Positions 13,217 to 26,275 of a DNA stretch of 64,000 nucleotides are shown here, one piece after another. How positions within the stretch are numbered: the stretch's first letter is position 1; each line of letters opens with the position of its first letter. This DNA comes from Cotesia glomerata (Eukaryota; Arthropoda; Insecta; Hymenoptera; Braconidae), in assembly GCF_020080835.1 (NCBI RefSeq), contig NC_058167.1, forward strand, positions 5,872,459 through 5,936,458, in the 5' to 3' direction. A program made the translations under genes and the position numbers. The notes under the pieces are model-generated. The model was not told the DNA's origin. It searched no databases and saw only the letters and a program-made list of their open reading frames with translations.

Positions 13217-14169
13217 CTCGAAAACTGAAACAGAAATTGAAATTTAATTATATAGTAATATTAGCTTAAGAGGAACCTGCATAAGTTCACAGCTAGATAT
13301 ATACGAATTAGTGTAGAAAATAATTTATATTGTTTTATCTCGTTTAAGGTTTATACGATTATTTATTAAAGTTTATTTGTCAGAATTTATTTTTGATTTT
13401 TTTAACTACTTAATCAATTAATTGAAAATATATGTTTATAGTAATATATGATGTTAAGCTGAGTGCTCACTATTTGTAGAGTTATTTAATAAAATATTTT
13501 TGTTATAACAAAAATATAAAAAATAATTAAAATATCATTAAAATAAATTCTAACAAATAGTTAAGTTCAAAGATAGTGTGAACACTCAGCATTTAGGGTT
13601 AATATAAACAAGTATATAAAATTAATTAATTTTTTTTATTTATATGAAAAATTCGTTAATATACCAGAAATAAAACAACGAAAAAAAAAATATTTATTAG
13701 ATAATAATGTAATTATTTATAATTTACAATGTAAATTAATTATACATACCGATAATTAACCTTAAATCTATAAATGCACTTAGAGTTTATTAAAACAAAG
13801 AGTTTATTAAAACCACTTTTACCACTAATATTAAAAATAAATAAATTTACTAATAAATTATCAGTAAATATCTATCACCGTCATATATATAATTGAATTA
13901 ATAAAAACACCAATATATTTTTTATTTATTCACACTGTTTATTTGCACTGATACGAAACACGTGTTTTTAATACAAAAATACTGGAATAAATAACTTGAA
14001 CATAGATACAGTGTATAGATGCACTATAGTGCATAATGCCCTTATGTGGGGATAAAAAAATCCCACGATCTGGCTGCACTGCTTAGGTTTACTATGTTGA
14101 TAGCACTGTTTACAAGACTTATGAAAAATTTAGCAGCTAACTTTATACTGTTGCTTTTTTCTGTCGGTG

Positions 14170-14236
14170 TGCGCGCGCATCGTAAAAATTCATTCTCATC
14201 ATTTTTCCCAATCGCGCCTACAGAAGTATAACTTCA
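14170..14236. repeat. Helentron terminal motif (5' side in element sense)
   Basis: GC-rich gtgcgcgcgcatcg precedes tcgcgcctacagaagtataacttc. It is the inverse of the hairpin at the other end and matches the right end of the 31.9-33.1 kb derivative. Confidence 0.65.
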
Positions 14237-14370
14237 AAAATAAATTAATTTTATTATATTATGATTTCAATTTGTAAATCATAATAAATATAATGATAAA
14301 AATATGAGTTAATATTACAAATATTCACAAATGAAATAAGTTTCCTTTTATTACTACTATTACAATGTGA

Positions 14371-14740
14371 TCCACAGGGACAGTTCTCATTTAGCACAGG
14401 AATGATTTCTGTGCTGCACGAGAATGAGAAACTTTTGTCAGGTGACTCGTTCGTACGCTTGCGCAGTATTCATACTTATTTTATATAGTAAGAGTTCTTT
14501 TGCTCACGGGAATCTCTATTGTCCTAAAAGCTAACAGCGACTGTGAACATGAGAATCATTCGTGTTTTCAGCGTAATGTGCAACATAGGAATGGTTAGTG
14601 TGTTGTAAGATACTCAGTCATATGTAAAGACGACCTATTCTTATTATCACATGATCTAGTAATGTGCTAAGAACTTTTTTTATATATTTTCGCTCATTCT
14701 TGTGTAGCACAGTAACCAGTTGTGTTTCATTTTTTCCGTG
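14371..14740 (-). repeat. Right arm of the long inverted repeat
   Basis: Inverse of 7,219-7,588. It ends CCGTG followed by TA. Confidence 0.85.
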
Positions 14741-15068
14741 TATGCATTCTCGAATTATTTAGTCTGTGGCAGATCACTTAGCCCATCGAGAAAAAAGTCA
14801 GGATCGAAATTTTTGCGTTGCTATAGTTTGTGCTGATTAAATTTAATAATTTCAAGTAGATTAATTGTTATAAGTGAATATAATTAATTAATAACAGTCA
14901 AATAAAGTATGAATTACTGTTATAATATACAATTTAGGAAAAAAAAGTACCGTAGAATTAAATAAAATTTTGCAACCTCAAAATACCGTTCTGCTTACAG
15001 TAAACACAGACGGTAGTCTGGCGCTCTGTTTACAGCAGATTTGAACGGAACTTGGCGCCAGATTCTAC
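14741..15068. other. Unassigned sequence with a small hairpin
   Basis: No gene is seen. At 15,010-15,062 CGGTAG-TCTGGCGC and GCGCCAGA-TCTACCG form a ~50 bp inverted pair, possibly a tiny MITE remnant. Confidence 0.4.
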
Positions 15069-15490
15069 CGAATCTGTGAATCTAAAATTAATTTTTATGA
15101 TATTAAATTAAAATATTTGATTTCTAAAATTAATTTTTTTAAGATAGAATCATTTGAAATAATTTTAAATTGATTATTCACGGTTAAAAATTAACTATCA
15201 AACCAACAAATATCGATTGATTCAATATTGTTAATTTTTACGTTAGAGATTGATCATTCATAGTGCAATATTAGTTTAAATATTATAAAATTAATTATTT
15301 ATACTCGCAAATATATTTTTATACAATAAAATTAAATTTAAAATTTGAAATTAATTACTTTTAAATATTTTAAATTAATCTTTGTCATTTAAAATCAATT
15401 TCTATACTATAAATTTGATCTTATTCTATATTATAAATTAATTTTCATAAAATAAAGTTAACTATTGATAGTCTGAAATTAATTTTCATG
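15069..15490. repeat. 20-bp AT satellite
   Basis: Diverged ATTRATTTTTATAAT units, as elsewhere. Confidence 0.7.
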
Positions 15491-15904
15491 ATTGTCCAGT
15501 TAACAGGCCTAGCCGCGATAAAGTCGCCCCTGGGGGACTCCCAATTTCACGAGTCGCACCTGTCTACCGCTAGTTCACGCAAAAACTAACCGCCCATAAA
15601 AGCTTAGCTTGACTGATCACGCCTTGTCTAGGTGGTGAGATTGGCTGATCGCTCCGCTGACATGCGCAAACAGCTTCTTTCCCAAGTCGACGAGGAAAAA
15701 GACGCATTATTATTATTCTTTCGCTTCTATGCTTTCGACATACGATTTGAATTTTGAGTTTCGCTTTTGACAGGGACTGTGTTTGGGCATTTTCGAAGAT
15801 ATTTTAGGATGAGACGATGTATTTGATTTTCATAGAATTTTTTAATAGAAACTTAGTTTGGGCGTTTCTGATGAAAATTCAAAATTTGGCCAAAATTTCA
15901 TTTT
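15491..15904. repeat. GC-richer module with hAT-MITE fragment, duplicated at 23,970-24,203
   Basis: From about 15,652 (CCGCTGACATGCGCAAACAG, then gcattattattattctttcgcttct) the text matches 23,975-24,203. The final part (tttgacagggactgtgtttgg, gaagatattttagga) matches half of the hAT MITE at 61,471-61,819. The part before 15,650 is unrecognised. Confidence 0.65.
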
Positions 15905-18545
15905 TTAGGAATAAAATTTATTTTCATTCATTGAAATTAATTTTTATATTATGATGTAAATTTAAATAATTTGAAATTTATTATTTGTGTTTCAGAATAA
16001 ATGTTTAAGGTAAAAGATAAATTTTTAAATTATAAAATTTAATTTTATAACATAAAAGTCATTATTAACGGTTAAAAATTGATTTTTAAACAAAATGGCC
16101 GTATTTATTCAATATTATTGATTTTTATAATTAATAATAGATATTTTATTAAATAAAATTAATTTTTATATAAATTATTCGATACCGGTATATCTAAAAT
16201 TAATATATATAATATAAAATTAATTTTAATGATTTCGAATTGATTTTTATTTTTAGAAACTGATTTGTATAGTCAGAAATTAAGAATTTACAATTCGAAA
16301 TCTAATTTATTGATATAAAACTGACATTCTTAGAAAAAATTTATTTTTATAATATCAAATTAATAATTTTTAGTCTACAATTAAATTCTATACTATAAAA
16401 TCAATTATTTAGAGTTTTAAATTAATTTTTAGTATATATTTTCAATTTAAGTAATTCATTATCAAGTATTTCTAATCTGAAATCAAGTTTTATAATTTAA
16501 AATTAAATATTTATGATGCCTCATCAATCATTCTTATAATGTAAAAATAATAATATATGATAAAAAATTAATTTTCAAACAAAATAATATTGATTCATTT
16601 AATATTATCTATTTTTACTATCAGAAATTGATTATTTATATTCAAAACTAATTATTGATAATATTTGATTAATTTTCATAATATAGAATTAATCTTCTAT
16701 CGTCAACAAATAATTTTTATAATATCGAATTGATTTCAATAATTTATAATTGATTATTTAGAATCTAAAATTAATTTGAATAGTTTATTATTGATTTCTG
16801 CAATAATCGATTAATTTTTGAATAATGAAATTTATTACTTGTAATCTAAAATTAATTTTTAAACAAAAAATTAATAATTCCTTTAATATTATTCATTTTT
16901 AAAAATATAGAATCTATTTTCCTTCTTAAAAATTTATTTTTACGATATAAAATCGATTTTAACGATCTTAAAATAATTATTTATGTTCTAGAATTGATTT
17001 TTATGTTAAAAGATAAATTTTAAAATTATAAAATTTAATTTAGTAATGTAAATCAATGCTTCTGTCTTTCATGTGATCCACATTACTGATGAGTCTAGTA
17101 ATGCTACTAGTCTCGTCAATACCAGTTACAATCAAAGTTGTTATTTTTTAAGATAAAATCCATTATTTAAATAATTTTTTTTAAATAAATTTAAATAAAT
17201 TTACAATTTTAAATTCATTTTCCTCAAAAAAAAAATGAATTTTTATAAAAAAAAAATTAATTTGGATAATTCAAAATTAATTGTTCATAATCTCAAATTA
17301 TTTTTAATTCATCAAAATTGATTATTCATCATCTGGAATTAATTATCAAACAAAAAATTAATATTATTAATTTTTATAGTTTAAGGTTGATTGATCATAA
17401 TCTTAAATAATTTTCATAATAGAAAATTCATTATTATGATTCAAAATTAAGTTTTATGATAGAAAGTCAATTACTTATAGTATAAAATTAACTTTTTTGT
17501 TGAAAAATGAATTCTCATATGATGAAATTAATTTGTATAATTTAAAATTAGTTTTAATGATTTTATAAAATTAATAATTTATAATCTTCAATTAATTTCC
17601 GTAATTTTAGATTAATTTTTCTTATATGGAATTTATTTTTATATAGAAAATTAATGATTTATTTGATATGATATATTTTTGAAAAATAAAATTTTTATTC
17701 AAAAACTAAAATTAATTTTTATGACATGAAATTGATTCATACAATTCAAAATTGATTATTTATGTTCTAGAATTACTTTTGATATTAAAAGATTAATGTA
17801 TAAATTATAAAATTTATTTTAATAATATTGAATTCATTATTTGAAATTAAAAATTAATTTTCAAATAAAAAATCGATGATTTATTCAATATTATTAATTT
17901 CTAAAAATGAAAATTGATTTTTCATTATGTTAAATTGATTTTTATAACTATAATTCTATTACTCTTTATATTAAATTGATATTTCTAATGTAAAATTAAT
18001 TTTTAAACTCAGAAATTGATTCGTATGATTAAAAATAATAGTTTATGATCTAAAATCAAATTTTATGATATAAAATTGATATTCATACTTGAAATTGATC
18101 TTTATAACATAAAATTGATTATTTATTCTCTACAATCAATTTTTACAGTTTAAAATCGATAATTTATGGTCTGAAATTGATAAAAAAAAAAAAAAATTAA
18201 TATAAGCAATTCAAAATTAATTATTTCTAATCTGAAATCAATTTTCATAATTTGAAATCAAATATTTATGATACTAAATCACATATTATGATATAAAATT
18301 AATTATTTATGATAAAAAATCAATTTTTAAACAACATATTATTGATATATTTAATATTATTATTTTTTATCATTAGAAATTGATTATTTATATTCAAAAG
18401 TTAGTTTTTATATTATCGAATCGATTATTGATAGTTTCAAATGAATTTTTATAGCATAAAATTAATTTAAAAAATTTGAAATCAATTATGTATAACATAA
18501 AATTTATTTTTATAATTTTGAATCAATCAATATAATATCAATTAA
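15905..18545. repeat. 20-bp AT satellite, block B
   Basis: A colinear relative of block A and of block C. It contains a non-satellite inclusion at about 17,060-17,150 that is nearly identical at 24,288-24,380. Confidence 0.75.
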
Positions 18546-18625
18546 ATGTATGCGCAACTCTCATCGACTCCTCTGGCAACTCATTCCCTGTAGGCACATC
18601 GTGATGTACCCACAGAATATAGGTG

Positions 18626-19333
18626 CGATTTCACGACGACGCTTGACGCCAGCTTCGAGCGTCAAATTTGATCACACTGTATAATTTCGATTAGAGTGCC
18701 ATCTAGATAAAAAGCAGCGTCAAACTTTTAGCGTCAAGCGTCATTTTGACGAAATAAACGACCCTAGTTTTACAAGTAAGAAAAATCGAAAGTTTACTTA
18801 TCAGCCTATGTTATACCCTAACCTATTTGGATCAACAATAACAACAACAACAACAACAACACATAATTTTTATGACAAATCAATCACAACAAAAAAAATG
18901 ATTTAAAAAATTTCCGCTAATAACTTTTTTCAATTTTCACATGCGGTATTTTTTCATTAAATTTTTTTCATAATAATTTCACTGTTATAAAATTCTAAAA
19001 AAATTTATAACATTTGTCAACTTTAGTGTCATAATTTAATGAATATTGGAATATTTATTAATATTTTTATAGATATCAATAGGTTAGAATAAAGAATAGC
19101 TATAGATTTTACCTCATCGAAATCCATTATATTTTTTTTATTTTAATGTTTCATAAACAATAAATAATATTTTTAATTTAATTAAATAGTACATAAGCGT
19201 CAATTAAATAAAGCTCAGAATTTTCAGCTTTATCACTGCTCTTTATCTAGATGGCGCTTTGATCGAAATTATACAGTGTGATCGAATTCGACGCTCAAAG
19301 CTGGCGTCAAGCGTCATCGTGAAATCGCACCTT
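18626..19333. mobile_element. MITE with ~95-bp terminal inverted repeats
   Basis: The left end AGGTGCGATTTCACGACGAC mirrors the right end at 19,314-19,333, and the inversion continues through the gccatctagataaa stretch. Flanking TAT on both sides may be a 3-bp target duplication, which would fit a Harbinger-type origin; this is weak. The interior is AT-rich with an AACn run at 18,837-18,860. No transposase. Confidence 0.75.
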
Positions 19334-19689
19334 ATGAGCAGTATCCAGCGGGGACCACGGGGAGGCGGAGTCGATTGAAGACCATGTTGTTTGTGTAATG
19401 TGTTGTGTGTAAAATATGATTTTACGTGTAAGTGTTTGCGTGTGTAGGGTGCCCGGGCACTTGTGTTATTCGTGGTCATTTTCCCTAACTTATTTTACGG
19501 CAGTCATCCAAAGCTTTATACTATTCTCACAATTGTGTAGAGCATATTGCTTGTGCCTAGGCGCTCCGACTCTACCTAGGTGGATGTTTGTTGAGTCTCG
19601 TCCATAGTCGCCTTTTCGTTAGCTAGTTGGGTTTGGAGTTTGCAGCACATTACTACTTTACTGAAACCTTTTAAAAGCTTGAGGTTACT

Positions 19690-21549
19690 TTAGGATGTGG
19701 CAATCGCACGCACAACGCTCGCCCACTCCGCATTCCCACCCCATCTGTCCTTGAGCACCTTACGTTGAGGCTCGTAATCATGGCATTCAAGCATTAAGTG
19801 CTCCACGTTGTCGACCCTTTCTCCTAACCCATTCTCCCTACACTCGTTGCAGAATATACTATCCGTATGTTCGTACTTGTATTGGTATCCTCTAAAGCAA
19901 CCGTGGCCGGTTAGGACTTGGGTCAGCTAGAAGTTAGGGCTGATCCATTTGTTCGTTAGACGCTCTGCTACGTCTGGAAAGAAGATTTTAGTTTCGCGGC
20001 CGTTTTCTGATGTATCCCATTGTTCTTGCCACCGACGTATGGTTTCAGTTCTAAGGGTGACACGGCGATCCTCCGCATCTGGCTGATCGGTGACGTTTCC
20101 AAGGGTAGCCTGTTTGCCGATATGGAGATTGTATCGCGCGCACCGTTCCTCTATTACGAGCTAAATGGGCACTGCACCCGCGACTACGCAAATCCCGTCA
20201 AGCGAAACTGTCCTGTAGGCAGTAGTTGTTGTTATTAGCGCTTGACGCTGAAGTGCTCGAAGATATCTCCAGTCCTCCCTATCGCAACGGTCACTCCAAG
20301 CTGCCGCCGCATATGTGACGACAGGAATAAAGAAACCCTTGTATATGGTGGACACAGCTGGGTATCGCAATCCCCATTCTGCCCGCGCAACATGCCGCAT
20401 GCGCCAGAATACCCTACTTAGTTTCGCGCGCCTTGTTTTAATGTGATTTTTCACTTTGAGGCCCTCGTCGAAGTGTACCCCTAAGTATCTAACGCTTGAT
20501 TTAAATTTGACTTTGGAGTCTCCTATCATTATTTTCGGCGGTTCGTTATCGTATTTGGGCTTTCTCTGTCGTCCTTTTGCTTCATAGGCGTACGGGCTCT
20601 TTTTGTCCTTACGTGGACCGCGATGTACAAATTCGTTCTTGAGGAAGATGGCTTCAGTCTTCGACTTCGACAGCTCGAGCTTTGCGGAACAGCACCATTC
20701 CAGTATCTTATCTACTACTACTTGACTATTACGCTCTATTTCTTTTCTTGAAGAGCCTTCTACTAAGACGAGCAAATCGTCAGCAAACGCAACAAATTTC
20801 TTTCCGTGCTCTGTCAGTTCGAGTCTCTTGAGGAGATTGTCGAACATGATGTTCCAAAAGACGAGTGTCATATCGATATACGAACTCCCGTTAGTTGATT
20901 CAAACGTCGCACCCTCCCTCGCGTTGTTGATTATCTCTAACTCGTGTGCGACAATAAATTGCTCTAACTTATCGCCACGCGCGTCGTCAGTCTCGGATCC
21001 CTATCTCTCGGATTTCGCGTTCGCGTCCATTGATATTAATACCCGTTTCCCTCTCAGTGCTCGGACCACTTTCTCTAAGTGCTCTAAATGCATGTCTCTT
21101 TCGTCTTTGTACTGGAAATATGCCGAGACTACGGAGAACGATGTGTCAGGTCCTATGATCTGAGCGCATACGCAGTGAGTTGTACTAAGTTGTAATAAAA
21201 CCAGCAACTGGTATTTAGGATTTGTTAAGCAAATCGCCGCATTTGGCCGAGACCTGGTTTCGGCAGCAACTTGTATGCCGTAACCGAAACCAGGTATTTT
21301 GAAACTATTATTACTATGTGCTGCGTATGGCTCTTGCAGAAGGAGAACCTCAATACGTTTTTCCTCCCACAACTGACTCGGCTCCAGGGTCCCAGCTCTG
21401 TCGTTCCGCAAATTCGCCTGCAAAACTCGAAAACCTTCAACCCCCATTTTCCAGGTCGCGTGCGGAGACTTTTGATTTGACCTAACGCCCGGCGCGAGCC
21501 CATCGAAGTTTGCCGAGTTCGCGGGCCCACTGAGGGTGTTTTTAGTCAT
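19690..21549 (-). pseudogene. R1-like LINE ORF2: endonuclease fused to partial RT and CCHC finger
   Basis: In R1 elements this protein nicks target DNA and primes reverse transcription of element RNA. Reading on the minus strand, one frame runs about 620 codons. It starts with the AP-type endonuclease: LQANLRNDRAGT, LLLQEPY, VVSAYFQYKDE, ISMDANAKSE, then GSSYIDMTL. It then jumps directly to the RT palm at FADDLLVLVEG, so the endonuclease end and the RT fingers are deleted in frame at about 20,870. The thumb (YLGVHFDEGL), the LTGHGCFRGY block and a C-x2-C...H-x4-C finger follow, ending at TAA 19,690. Stops lie at 21,001 (probably former Trp), 20,161 and 19,927. The catalytic Asp pair FADD remains, but the protein is not functional. 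Confidence 0.85.
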
Positions 21550-21565
21550 CCCTAGGCATCTTCGC

Positions 21566-23969
21566 CGGTCGATGCTTCGCGAGTAAGATTCGGAAACCCC
21601 CTTTCTACTTGCATTTACCTCTTATAAGTTCAATCGCGTGAGCTTAACTAAACATGGTCGCATAGCTAGAGGCATGAGCTGTTTTATACGTAATGCTTCC
21701 GCGAGCTTACACGAACGCGATCGCGATACCGAATTCGTAGGCCGGCGATGAACGGGAACGTCAGATAGCAGCTTGTTCGGAGAAACGCGGTTGGCTATTC
21801 TGGCGCTCCGTCGAACGGTCGAAAGAGTTTGGTGACCACCGAACGTGGGTGCGTCACCTATCCGAGGCTTTGCCGTATTTTGCTTACCAATTTATTTAAG
21901 TTGTAGGAGCTGGTAACACCTACAACCGTTTCTCCCCCCGGCGCTCGCGTTTAACGAAACCACTTGTTGCCGGATGCAAGGTACCGCTACGTTGGTGACA
22001 GGGTTTGCAACCCCCCTGCCTTACAAGCCCTCGCCACTCAAGTCAAGCTTAGCTTTTTAGGTTAGCTGAAAAGGTAAAAGGAACCTCTTAGTCACCTTAG
22101 GTGTAAACCCTCAGAAACCGGGGCACTAAGCTGCATCCCCCCCCCACTCAGTCAAAGGCGATACACAGACACAGGAATTGCACGAAGAACCCGGCAGCTT
22201 GCGCATACCACGTCCACCGCACACGACCTCCGGCCCTTCTCTTTGAAGAAAAAGACTCACAGATTAAGTGCTGCATAACCCCTTGGCAAGAGTGACAGGG
22301 CCGACTCACAACGAACGGGACATATGTCCACTATGGTGTTCGTGGTCGCATTTACTGTGATTGCGATCTGCCACATAAGAGTCATTACCAAGCAAGCGCA
22401 GTGGGTATTCCTACTGGTGCAAAACTATTAACCCGTGACACACAGAGCACTAAAGTTAATGAAGTAGGACCGTCACCCAAGTCTGGAGCCCTTACAGGTT
22501 GCTACCATCTGGAGCCAGATGGACCTGGTTTTTTCACGAGGTTTCACTCCTCCGACTTCTTCTTCCCCGTCATAGACAGGGCCCCGGGCTTGTCACCGGT
22601 ATAGTGGAGCAGGGTTTTGTGGCGGTGCCTGTCAGAAATCCATTCGTATTGCTTTCGAAGATATTATAAAATAAAATAATAATAAAGATGCGAACAAACT
22701 CTCCAGGGTTCCCGCCGGAAATTCATTCGTATTGCTTCCGAAAAGTATGATGAAAAAAAACAAAACGAAAAATCTCCTTAACGGGAAAAAAGTCATGCAT
22801 GGAGCGCGCATGCTGAAGCACACGCACACCCACGCACCACTAGTTCTCTGAGCGCACAAACCTCCATCGTCTCCTCAGGTGGTCACACAATACAAGAATT
22901 GTGCAGGAACATGACATTATTCTGACACATTCACTACACACGACCTCCGGCCTTTATACTTTTTCAAAGAAAAGACTCACAGATTAAGTGCTGCGTGATA
23001 CCCTTGGAAACCGGGGCAGAAAAGGAACCTCTCATGTTACCTCGGGTGGTCCCGTGATGCGTAGAAACCCTTGGATAACCGGGGCAGAACTTAGCTGAGC
23101 CTCCCCATGAGGAATCAGCCGGAGGATTTTACTCAGATCATCAGCTGTCACAACCAGCTACGCGGTCCCCCGTGATCTACGATTGTAGGCAAGGTGAGTG
23201 ACTTGCACCCCCTACTTGGGGTTAAAGTGCAGGACGAGAACCCATTCATCCTGCATTGTGTGGTTTACTCAGGTAGCCACCTTGGTACTCCCCTCTACCT
23301 TTGGCAGCCATGTTCAGCCATTGACAGCCTCGTTCTACCTTGGCCGTTTTAACCTTTACGTAATTTAGATCTGGCTGGACCGCAACCCATGATGCTCCAG
23401 CCTGCTGATGTATATCCCTTGAGTAATGGGGCGAGGTGCCTTCACAGTCCTCTACCTTGTATTAACTCTATAATCCAAATCCGTTACTCTGTCCTAAACT
23501 AGCAGGCCAGAGATTGGGCAATGGAAGTATAGTTTTCTTGGTGAGAGTCGCAAGGTCCAACACCGTACTTGAGCAGGCAGGGGGCGTCATTCCCCTTTCT
23601 CTGGTGACAAATGATAATAACAGAGATAATAATAAAGATGCTTCCACGAGGAGAGTTCCTACCAGAGTTAGATCGCTCTGCCTTGTAGTGGTGACTTTTG
23701 ATTTTCAGTAACATGACTAGGGTCATACTACCTACTCATCAAACTCCATGAAAGGAAGTCACTTGCTTCATCCGTATCCCTTTTGTCCGGACGTATTGCT
23801 TTCCACAATATAATAAAAAAACAGCAATAGAAAGCGCGGTGGCAATTTTTAGTTTGGGGTAACGCATCAAGGGATGCCTTTCAATGTTACCTTACTTATG
23901 GTGGAACCCACGAAAAGGAAATTGCTTGCTTAACAATGTTCGCCCTCACTCCCTCAAGAGAGTCATAGT
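21566..23969. other. GC-rich non-coding island with internal repeats
   Basis: About 2.4 kb much richer in GC than its surroundings. No ORF looks real. Modules recur: aaccggggca near 22,120, 23,005 and 23,075; cacacgacctccggcc with actcacagattaagtgctgc at 22,218-22,280 and 22,935-23,000; aataataaagatgc at 22,676 and 23,627. It may be the 5' region of the adjacent LINE or an unrelated repeat; I do not recognise it. Confidence 0.5.
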
Positions 23970-24203
23970 TACTCCCGCCGCTGACATGCACAATCAGCTT
24001 CTTCCCCAAGTCGACAAGGGAGAAGAAGCATTATTATTATTATCTTTCGCTTCTACGCTTTCGTTGCAACAAGTCGCGATTTGTAAATGAGGGTGTGCCA
24101 GAATGTAACCCCCGTGAAGAACCGTTTAAAATTTGAATTTTGAGTTTCACTTTTGACAGGGACTGTGTTTGGAAATGTCCGAAGATATTTTAGGAGGACG
24201 TAT
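23970..24203. repeat. Second copy of the 15,652-15,890 module
   Basis: Shares GCTGACATGC, CAGCTTCTTCCCCAAGTCGA, the attattatta tract and the hAT-MITE fragment. Here the MITE's TIR-like gggtgtgcca at 24,092 is also retained. Confidence 0.7.
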
Positions 24204-25396
24204 AATTATTTATGTTCTAGAATTCATTTTTATGTTAAAAGATAAATTTCAAAATTATAAAATTTAATTTAATAATGTAGATCAATGCTTCTGGCTTTCG
24301 TGTGATCCACATTACTGATGAGTCTAGTAATGCTACTAGTCTCGTCAATACCAGTTACAATCAAAGGTGTTATTCTTTAAAATATAATCCATTATTGACA
24401 ATTTTAAATTCATTTTCCTCAAAAAAAAAAAAATGAATTTTCATAAAAAAAAAATTAATTTGGATAATTCAAAATTAATTGTTCATAATCTCAAATCATT
24501 TTTAATCCATCAAAATTGATTATTCATCATCTCGAATTAATTATCAAACAAAAAATTAATATTATTAATTTTTATAGTTTAAGGTTGATTGATCATAATC
24601 TTAAATAAATTTTTATAATAGAAAATTAATTATCATAATTCAAAATTAAGTTTTATGATAAAAAGTCAATTACTTATAGTATAAAATTAACTTTTTTGTT
24701 AAAAAATGAATTTTCATAGGATAAAATTAATTTGTATAATTTAAAATTAGTTTTAATGATTTTATAAAATTAATAATTTATAATCTTTAATTAATTTCTG
24801 TAATTTTAAATTTATTTTTCTTATATTAAATTTATTTTTATATAGAAAATTAATGATTTATTTGATACGATATATTTTTGAAAAATAAAATTCATATTCA
24901 ACAACTAAAATTAATTTTTATGACATGAAATTGATTTAAAGAATTTAAAATTGATTATTTATGTTCAATAATTACTTTTTATATAAAAAGATTAATGTTT
25001 AAATTATAAAATTTATTTTAATAATATTAAATTCATTAGTAGAAATTAAAAATTAATTTTCAAATAAAAAATCCATGATTTATTCAATATTATCAATTTT
25101 TAAAAATAAAAATTGATTTTTCATTATCTTAAATTAATTTTTATAACTATAATTCGATTACTAATTGTCGTAAATTAATATCTCTAATGTAAAATTAATT
25201 TGTAAACTTAGAAATTTATCTGTATGATTAAAAAACGATAGTTTATGATCCAAAATTACATTTTATAATAAAAAATTGATATTTATACTTGAAATTGATT
25301 TTGATAACATAAAATTAATTATTTGTATTTTGAAATTAATTTTTATAATTTAAAATCGATAAATGGTGGTCTCAAATTAATTCAAAAAAAAAAAAA
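24204..25396. repeat. 20-bp AT satellite, block C (first part)
   Basis: Colinear with 16,973-18,190 of block B, including the conserved inclusion at 24,288-24,380. Repeat copy D2 splits it from its continuation at 26,276. Confidence 0.8.
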
Positions 25397-26097
25397 TAGG
25401 AAAACGGTTGACCCTGAAGGCCATACCTGCAACTTCCCGCTAATTCCATACTTAGGCGCTTAAAATTGCATTAATGACGTTTTTGAGCTCTTCGAGCTCA
25501 AAAATACAATTTATGGGTCATTTTGAGCTCTCCGATTTCAGAGAGATTGCTTTCCTAGTTCTTCGAGCTCAAAAGTCTGATAGAGATTTGATAAGACACT
25601 ATTTTTTGAATTTTTAAACCACAATAACTTTTGAATGAATAAACCGACTTTAATTACGCGGTTAGAAGCATTCGACGCAGTTTTTCAAGCCCCACAAAGA
25701 ATTTTAAATTTTGAATTGATCGCGCTAGGAATTTAGAAGTTATTCCGAAAAAACACTTTTTTCGGTTTTCTTTCGTCCACGATATCTCTCGAACGAATCA
25801 AGCGATTTTGACCGGACTGGTGGCGATCAACGTAGTTTTTTGAGGTTAAGAGCTGATTAGTTTTTGAAATCGAACCTTTAAGTCATTTAAAAGTTATTCC
25901 AAATAAACCACATTTGAAAAAATTTTTTTTTTCAGTTTTTTTAAGATTTCTTAAAATCTCTTGATCTGAATCGGTCCAAATAGGTTTAAAATCTAAGTTT
26001 AGTCAAGCCCTTTCGAATAGCACCAACCGCGATGGAATCGGTCAAGCCGTTCCAAAGTTATAAGCGGTTCACATACTTTCACACACACACACACACA

Positions 26098-26130
<33 letters not shown>

Positions 26131-26275
26131 CGTGACAACGTCGCGGGGATAGTCAGGGAAGCTCCCTGTGACCTTCAAACGTCGAGATCTGATGAAATCT
26201 CGATTTTTGCAAAACGGGGTGAAATCAATAACTTCCCTATTTTTGAAAATCTTCTATTTTCTTAGCGGAAAGTTG
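25397..26275 (+). repeat. Dispersed (CA)n-core repeat, copy D2
   Basis: Full-length relative of D1. It starts AGGAAAACGGTTGACCC, has a CA tract at 26,080-26,129 and ends TTCTTAGCGGAAAGT. It is inserted after an A-run in the satellite. Confidence 0.75.

Larger units (their letters stand above)
8261..14236 (-). mobile_element. Decayed Helentron (Helitron-like rolling-circle transposon)
   Basis: It encodes a Helitron N-terminal domain, an HUH Rep domain, a Pif1-type helicase and a C-terminal AP-type endonuclease. That combination is typical of Helentrons. The termini carry matching inverted GAAGT-TATA-CTTC hairpins next to ggcg: 8,281-8,306 at one end and 14,213-14,236 at the other. The element reads on the minus strand. 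Four in-frame stops and a deletion at the helicase-endonuclease junction make it non-autonomous now. Confidence 0.85.
18546..21565 (-). mobile_element. Decayed R1-clade non-LTR retrotransposon
   Basis: Endonuclease, RT remainder and C-terminal Cys-His finger are in order on the minus strand. The low-coordinate side (18,546-19,690) is taken as the 3' UTR. It is interrupted by a 708-bp MITE. ORF1 and the RT fingers are not found. Confidence 0.7.

Noticed and set aside
17080..17145. Hammerhead-like core CTGATGAG in a hairpin
   Set aside because: The GAAA box is absent and CTGATGA itself is absorbed in the stem, so a simple hairpin explains the sequence better.
22401..24090. Several ORFs of 65-75 codons in the GC-rich island
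   Set aside because: They overlap on both strands, lack motifs and fall in duplicated modules; higher GC alone lengthens chance ORFs.
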